NCBI GenBank assembly: GCA_023663915.1
Contig: JAMPGN010000072.1
Span: forward strand, 1 to 17,605
DNA length: 17,605 bases
Origin: Eubacterium sp.
Lineage (GTDB): Bacteria; Bacillota_A; Clostridia; Lachnospirales; Lachnospiraceae
Direction of reading: 5' to 3'
A program made the translations under genes and the position numbers. This document shows, in pieces, positions 14,094 to 17,605 of the stretch. Under the pieces are notes generated by a model. It made no database searches and was not told the origin of the DNA. It saw only the letters and a list, made by a program, of their open reading frames with translations. Within the stretch, counting starts at the first letter, position 1. Every line of letters begins with the position of its first letter.

Positions 14094-15218
14094 TTAAAAA
14101 TCACACGTGTTTTTTTCCCAGCCATTCCTGATCTTCTCTTTTAATTCTGCAAATGTCTTTAAGCCGCCTAATGCATCGTAAGCCGCCACACAGCAGGCTC
14201 CTGTCGCCGTTGCCATCTGCAATGCTTCCTCCATGGACATTCCGTTCAGAACAGAGGTCAGAAACGCCGCAATACTGGTGTCGCCTGCCCCGGTACCGGA
14301 ACAGATCTTCTCCGGTACATAACTTCTTTCAAAGCCTTGTTTCTTTGCCCACTCCTCTGTTTTTAAATCCAGTCGCCTGCAGAGTCCCGCAACCGCCTGT
14401 GCATCAGCAGAGCGATAATAAATGCCCGGTGCACCGCACTTAATCAGAACAATCTTTGTCCCCAACGATAACACCTGTTGTCCAAGTATGTCCACATCTT
14501 CCCAATGAATAACCTCTGTAATATCCCGTCCTGCCGCCTTTCTATTCCACGCCTCATACTGTGATCTGTCCAGCATATAGCAGAGTTCTTCCACACTTGG
14601 CACAAAAAAGTCTACATAGGGAAGCACCCGTTCCAAAAGCTTCCGCCAGTCCTCCTGTCCTGCTTCCGATGTCGGATCTATCGCAGCCATATCCAGCGAG
14701 ACAGCACAGCCTGCATCTTTCACCCGCTTTAAAATACGGCACAGTTCTTCGCCATTATTCTGGTACATCCGCCGCATCAAAGGCGGATAACCGAAGTGAA
14801 ACAGATCGGCTTCCTCTATCTGCGCCCAATCCAGATCATCCTCGCAGAACGTATTGTTTGCGCCTGGATCATGCAGGAAAATCCGGTCGCTGCCCGGCAC
14901 CGCCAACACGACAGAATAAGAGGTAGACGACTGCCCGGACACGATCATACCCTGCTCTGCTCCATATCCCTTAACAATCTCAAGCGCCATTTTGCCAAAC
15001 GCGTCATCACCGATTTTACCCATCAAACGGACGTTACCACCTAAAATCTTCATAGCAAGCCCCGTATTCGCTACGGCACCTCCCGTATGCACGTCCACAC
15101 CCGTCATCTGAATCAGTTTCCCTGGCAGAAGCACTTCCTGAATATTTTCTGATATCTGGTTTGGAAATACCGGGGTAATATCCAGACAGATATGCCCCGC
15201 AACAATCGCCTTTTTCAT
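14094..15218 (-). CDS. PfkB-family carbohydrate kinase
   Basis: The product has 374 residues, some 50-60 longer than a typical ribokinase-fold sugar kinase; start ATG 15218 has AAAGGA about 7 bases upstream. It phosphorylates a sugar or sugar phosphate with ATP. Seen are the N-terminal IVAGHICLDITP (5-16), the substrate-side HTGGAVANTGLAMKILGG (44-61), GKIGDDAFG (68-75), HDPGANNTF (116-124) and the catalytic SGTGAGDTSIAAFL (307-320), whose Asp313 is the base and whose GAGD loop is the anion hole. The extra length lies mainly in the 220-305 region before the catalytic motif. It is second in the operon, 41 bases after the isomerase gene. The order isomerase, kinase, aldolase suggests it acts on the isomerase product. 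Ketohexokinase-, fructokinase- or tagatose-6-phosphate-kinase-like specificity are all possible. Confidence 0.88.
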   Translation of the reverse strand: MKKAIVAGHICLDITPVFPNQISENIQEVLLPGKLIQMTGVDVHTGGAVANTGLAMKILGGNVRLMGKIGDDAFGKMALEIVKGYGAEQGMIVSGQSSTSYSVVLAVPGSDRIFLHDPGANNTFCEDDLDWAQIEEADLFHFGYPPLMRRMYQNNGEELCRILKRVKDAGCAVSLDMAAIDPTSEAGQEDWRKLLERVLPYVDFFVPSVEELCYMLDRSQYEAWNRKAAGRDITEVIHWEDVDILGQQVLSLGTKIVLIKCGAPGIYYRSADAQAVAGLCRRLDLKTEEWAKKQGFERSYVPEKICSGTGAGDTSIAAFLTSVLNGMSMEEALQMATATGACCVAAYDALGGLKTFAELKEKIRNGWEKNTCDF

Positions 15219-15259
15219 CCTCTTATCCTTTCTTTCTATTGCCGCTTATCGGTCTACAC

Positions 15260-16294
15260 CTATTCAACACCCATCAAAAGCTTCATCACGTAAAGTTCCA
15301 GCCCTTCAAAATCGCGGTTTTCTACACATTTTTTCTGGAAATCATAGTCAAATTTGTCTACCTTTTCCTCTAAAGCCTTAAATACCTGTAAGCTGGTCTC
15401 CAAATGCTTGTAGCTGTCCTCGTCTGTGGTGGTGCGCATCGCTTTCACATCCAACCCCACATACTCGCCGTGATCGCCATAACCGTTCTCTTTCAGCACT
15501 TTCACCTGGTTAAACGCAGCACGCAGATTTTCTACGCCAAAGCTCTTGTCTTGATCGTATTTAATGCCATTCTGGTCATTTAAATGCACGGTCATTAACT
15601 TGCCCATCGCCAGCGCGAAGCCGATCTCATGTGCCGGATCGAGGCCCGCCAGAATCGCGTGTGCACTCTCCAGATTGCCGCCTACACGGGACGGATCGAT
15701 CGTTGCTGCGGAAATCGCCATCACATGTCCCATTGTACCACAAATGCTGCGGTCGATGGGCTCATTGGGCTTAGGCTCGATGCAGACACGGATCTTCGGA
15801 TCGTACTCTAACATCTTGTTGATGGCCTCGATCAACATTTTCGTCGCCCACACAGGAGATTTACTTTCCGCACAGAGAGTACCTTCTCTCGCAAGCCATA
15901 ACACAATCATATCACATCCCAGCTCGTTGGCAATGTCAATCGAACGGTACGCTCTCCACATCGCATACTCACGGTCCTTTTCGGATGTACTCATGAAACC
16001 ACCGTCAATCGTATGCGGGTCCATCCACAGACGAGGCGCCACAAACTCTGCTGCCAGACCGTATTTATCCAACTTTTTCTTAAGCTCTCTCGCCTTTTCT
16101 TTGATCTCTTCCTCTGTATAGTCGTTGATATTCGGTACTGCATCATCGTCATGGAACTGGATCGCGGAAAATCCCATCTGCGCAAATTTCTCCAACTTTG
16201 TATCGAAGTCGATCTCCTTCCTGGTTGCCGGACCGTAAGAGTCGGCTCCCGCGTGTACGTTCCAAGGTCCTACTGAAAATTTAAATTTTGACAT
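15260..16294 (-). CDS. Xylose isomerase-like sugar isomerase with altered metal site
   Basis: The product has 344 residues from ATG 16294, which follows GGAGG at 5 bases; ATG 16306 overlaps that site and is rejected. This is a TIM-barrel aldose-ketose isomerase clearly related to class I xylose isomerases (Streptomyces type). Conserved residues, by recalled Streptomyces numbering, are Trp11 (W16), His48 and Asp51 in FHDDD (H54, D57), Trp133 in LWLAREG (W137), Glu173 and Lys175 in CIEPKPNEP (E181, K183), Glu209 and His212 (E217, H220), Asp247 and Asp249 in IKYDQD (D255, D257) and Asp282 (D287). The one change is His237 for metal-1 ligand D245, in VHLNDQNG where the family has IDLNGQNG; Asp240 replaces a Gly nearby. 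It is shorter than the roughly 390-residue family because the C-terminal tail is reduced. It is first in the operon, divergent from an AraC regulator. Substrate may therefore differ from xylose or glucose. Confidence 0.87.
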   Translation of the reverse strand: MSKFKFSVGPWNVHAGADSYGPATRKEIDFDTKLEKFAQMGFSAIQFHDDDAVPNINDYTEEEIKEKARELKKKLDKYGLAAEFVAPRLWMDPHTIDGGFMSTSEKDREYAMWRAYRSIDIANELGCDMIVLWLAREGTLCAESKSPVWATKMLIEAINKMLEYDPKIRVCIEPKPNEPIDRSICGTMGHVMAISAATIDPSRVGGNLESAHAILAGLDPAHEIGFALAMGKLMTVHLNDQNGIKYDQDKSFGVENLRAAFNQVKVLKENGYGDHGEYVGLDVKAMRTTTDEDSYKHLETSLQVFKALEEKVDKFDYDFQKKCVENRDFEGLELYVMKLLMGVE

Positions 16295-16368
16295 TTTTTC
16301 CTCCATTCCGAAGCGTTCTACGCTGAGAAACGCCTCCTTTTCTTTCCTTTCCTGCCGACAGTTACCAC

Positions 16369-16382
16369 TCTAAGCGCTTTTG
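16369..16382 (-). promoter_or_regulatory. Candidate CcpA (cre) site
   Basis: On the minus strand CAAAAGCGCTTAGA matches the core of the cre consensus (TGWAANCGNTNWCA) with mismatches only at three outer positions. It begins directly downstream of the -10 box of the isomerase operon, where bound CcpA would block initiation. Catabolite repression by glucose is a reasonable inference for this operon. Confidence 0.45.
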
Positions 16383-16410
16383 ATAATGCTATCCTACCAT
16401 TCCCTGCCAA
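16383..16410 (-). promoter_or_regulatory. Promoter of the isomerase-kinase-aldolase-GH3 operon
   Basis: On the minus strand: -35 TTGGCA (16405-16410), a 16-base spacer and -10 CATTAT (16383-16388). The -10 box and short spacer are weak, as expected for a promoter that needs an activator. The start would be near 16376, giving a leader of about 80 bases. Confidence 0.5.
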
Positions 16411-16421
16411 AAGCTTCTCTC

Positions 16422-16451
16422 ACAAGTTTAAGAAAAAAAACTGACAAATTT
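16422..16451. promoter_or_regulatory. Candidate AraC-regulator direct repeats
   Basis: ACAAGTTT (16422-16429) and ACAAATTT (16444-16451) are direct repeats 22 bases apart, about two helical turns, the spacing typical of AraC/XylS half-sites. They lie upstream of the operon -35 box and overlap the -35 box of the regulator's own promoter, so one bound protein could activate the operon and limit its own expression. This is inference from position. Confidence 0.35.
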
Positions 16452-16469
16452 GCTATTTCCCATTATAAT
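16441..16469 (+). promoter_or_regulatory. Promoter of the AraC-family regulator
   Basis: CTGACA (16441-16446), 17 bases and a perfect TATAAT (16464-16469), preceded by an A-run that may act as an UP element. The predicted start near 16475 leaves a leader of about 17 bases that holds the AAAGGAGAG ribosome binding site. Confidence 0.65.
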
Positions 16470-16491
16470 AGAGTCAAAGGAGAGTACTGCC

Positions 16492-17460
16492 ATGAATCAA
16501 GAATTTGAGATCGTTACCCACAACCATATCAGCAATTTCCGCCTGTTTTTGGTCAGCCTGCAATACCGCACGCCGCATATCCACCGGGACTTTGAGATCT
16601 GTCTTGTCCTAAGCGGTACGGTACATGTCCTTTCCCGGCAAGAATCCCTTACCGCCAACGAAGGGGCCTTTTTTATCCTGAATCCTTACCAACCCCATGA
16701 GCTAAAGACGGATACCCCCGCCACCATCCTTTCCCTGCAGGTCTCACCGAATTTTTTCTCAGACTGTTATCCGCAGATTCATAATCTCTCTATGCCCTTC
16801 TGCCTGGAAAACAGAGCGAACTCTCCTGCGCATCAGGATGTCTTTCAGAAAATGATTCACCTCGCCTACGTCTATTATCATAAAGAGAGCAATTATGAAC
16901 TGCAGTGCGCCGGCATGGTAAATCTAATTTTTTACCAGATGCTGCAGCTCTTTCCTTACCGCATAGACCCCGATAACACTTCCGTATCCATGCGAAACCG
17001 CAACGCCAGGCTCCGCGCAATCGCGGAATATATCGATGCCAATTACGCACAAAAACTCCTGCTCACAGACATCGCCGCCAAGCAGGAGTTAAGTCTTCAT
17101 TATTTATCCCATTTTTTTAAGGAAAATTTCGGCGTTTCTTTTCAGCAGTATGTTTCCAAGATCCGCTGCGAAAAAGCCCAGCAGCTCTTGCTGCTCACCG
17201 ATGATTCCCTGCTGGATATCAGTATATCCACCGGATTCTCCGATCCCAAATATTTTAACCGCGCCTTCCGGGAACAATATGGCTGCACCCCCAAAGAATA
17301 CCGCAAAAAATTTGAGCATGAACCCCTGCCGTCCCAGCAGAAATCCATGCTCACCACACAAGAATTTCTATCGGATGCTGCTAGTCTGATTCTTCTTGAT
17401 AGCTTCTACCGGGAAAAATCAAAAGCGTCCAGCGAATCCATCGAAAGAGTATCGCCATGA
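16492..17460 (+). CDS. AraC-family transcriptional regulator
   Basis: The product has 322 residues from ATG 16492; AAAGGAGAG stands about 7 bases upstream, and the frame open from 16450 includes the promoter -10 box, so the longer start is rejected. The N-terminal cupin-like sensor domain (about 20-100) shows HIHRDFEICLVLSGTVHVL and GAFFILNPYQPHEL. The C-terminal pair of helix-turn-helix motifs (about 185-285) shows LTDIAAKQELSLHYLSHFFKENFGVSFQQYVSKIR and LLDISISTGFSDPKYFNRAFREQYGCTPKEYRK, the AraC/XylS signature. A tail of about 45 residues follows the DNA-binding domain. Divergent from the isomerase operon across 197 bases, it is the likely activator of that operon, sensing a sugar derived from the glycoside. 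Ligand is unknown. Confidence 0.9.
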   Translation: MNQEFEIVTHNHISNFRLFLVSLQYRTPHIHRDFEICLVLSGTVHVLSRQESLTANEGAFFILNPYQPHELKTDTPATILSLQVSPNFFSDCYPQIHNLSMPFCLENRANSPAHQDVFQKMIHLAYVYYHKESNYELQCAGMVNLIFYQMLQLFPYRIDPDNTSVSMRNRNARLRAIAEYIDANYAQKLLLTDIAAKQELSLHYLSHFFKENFGVSFQQYVSKIRCEKAQQLLLLTDDSLLDISISTGFSDPKYFNRAFREQYGCTPKEYRKKFEHEPLPSQQKSMLTTQEFLSDAASLILLDSFYREKSKASSESIERVSP

Positions 17461-17552
17461 ATACTGACGATGACTGCCGACATTGTACCGCCGCCAATAA
17501 TACGGATTGCCATACCGACGATTCCGGCAAAATGCAACAGGTTTTCCGTGAC
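17406..17552 (-). pseudogene. Possible 3' remnant of a small membrane-protein gene
   Basis: A minus-strand frame of 48 codons ends at TAG 17406-17408. It contains a hydrophobic, glycine-rich stretch (LLHFAGIVGMAIRIIGGG) like a membrane segment, then a polar tail. The frame stays open into the hairpin at 17562, and an ATG occurs at 17570 without a ribosome binding site, so it could be a fragment cut by the element or a chance frame. It overlaps the end of the AraC gene by 55 bases in the convergent direction. Family not recognised; low confidence. Confidence 0.22.
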
Positions 17553-17554
17553 TA

Positions 17555-17605
17555 AGTTAGCAACCCCCATTTCAAATGGGGGTTTAGTTATAACCCCTCC
17601 GGGGT
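17555..17605 (+). mobile_element. Probable left end of an IS200/IS605-type element
   Basis: A perfect hairpin, AACCCCCATTT (17562-17572) / AAATGGGGGTT (17574-17584), is followed at once by a second perfect one, ACCCC-TCC-GGGGT (17593-17605), where the window ends. Tandem GC-rich hairpins just inside a boundary are typical of left ends of single-strand transposons. The first hairpin, with its TTTAGTTAT tail, could equally serve as terminator of the AraC gene. The element body would lie beyond the window. Confidence 0.38.

Noticed and set aside
1..17605. tRNA, rRNA and CRISPR arrays
   Set aside because: No cloverleaf, rRNA-like stretch or regularly spaced direct repeats were found on either strand.

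Overview
The window looks like chromosomal DNA of an anaerobic, gut-type Clostridia, most likely Lachnospiraceae. This rests on gene content (LacI- and AraC-controlled sugar operons, a domain-swapped GH3 glucosidase, a PdaB-like sporulation deacetylase, a FliD-like protein), strong GGAGG ribosome binding sites and AT-rich intergenic DNA. The assignment is inference; no rRNA or other phylogenetic marker is present. Both edges look like ends of insertion elements (IS200/IS605-type hairpins), and the first gene is cut off by the left one.

Layout. 1-163: probable right end of a transposon. 159-722 (-): deacetylase gene truncated by it. 723-1101: regulatory DNA with a structured repeat copy. 1102-2331 (+): protein with two tandem FliD-C-like domains. 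2332-2896: a gene-free, repeat- and hairpin-rich block holding a second copy of the structured repeat, a 17-bp inverted-repeat element and terminators. 2897-6636 (-): operon xylulokinase > DUF4867 cupin-like protein > L-fucose/arabinose isomerase-like enzyme, divergent from a LacI-family regulator (6997-8013, +). 8300-9235 (+): carbamate kinase homologue. 9291-10394 (-): antitoxin > PIN toxin > signal peptidase II homologue, with overlapping reading frames, in AT-rich DNA. 10618-16294 (-): operon xylose-isomerase-like enzyme > PfkB kinase > class II aldolase > GH3 beta-glycosidase, divergent from an AraC-family regulator (16492-17460, +). 17406-17605: a possible gene remnant and the second element end.

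How the genes may work together. The left sugar operon has an isomerase and a xylulokinase, so a pentose is probably converted to xylulose and then xylulose 5-phosphate under LacI-type control. The right operon reads as a complete cytosolic route: GH3 releases a sugar from an imported beta-glycoside, the isomerase makes a ketose, the PfkB kinase phosphorylates it and the aldolase splits it. The promoter shows a candidate CcpA (cre) site and candidate AraC direct repeats. The isomerase keeps almost all xylose isomerase active-site residues but has His in place of one metal-ligand Asp. No transporter is encoded in the window, so uptake must be encoded elsewhere.
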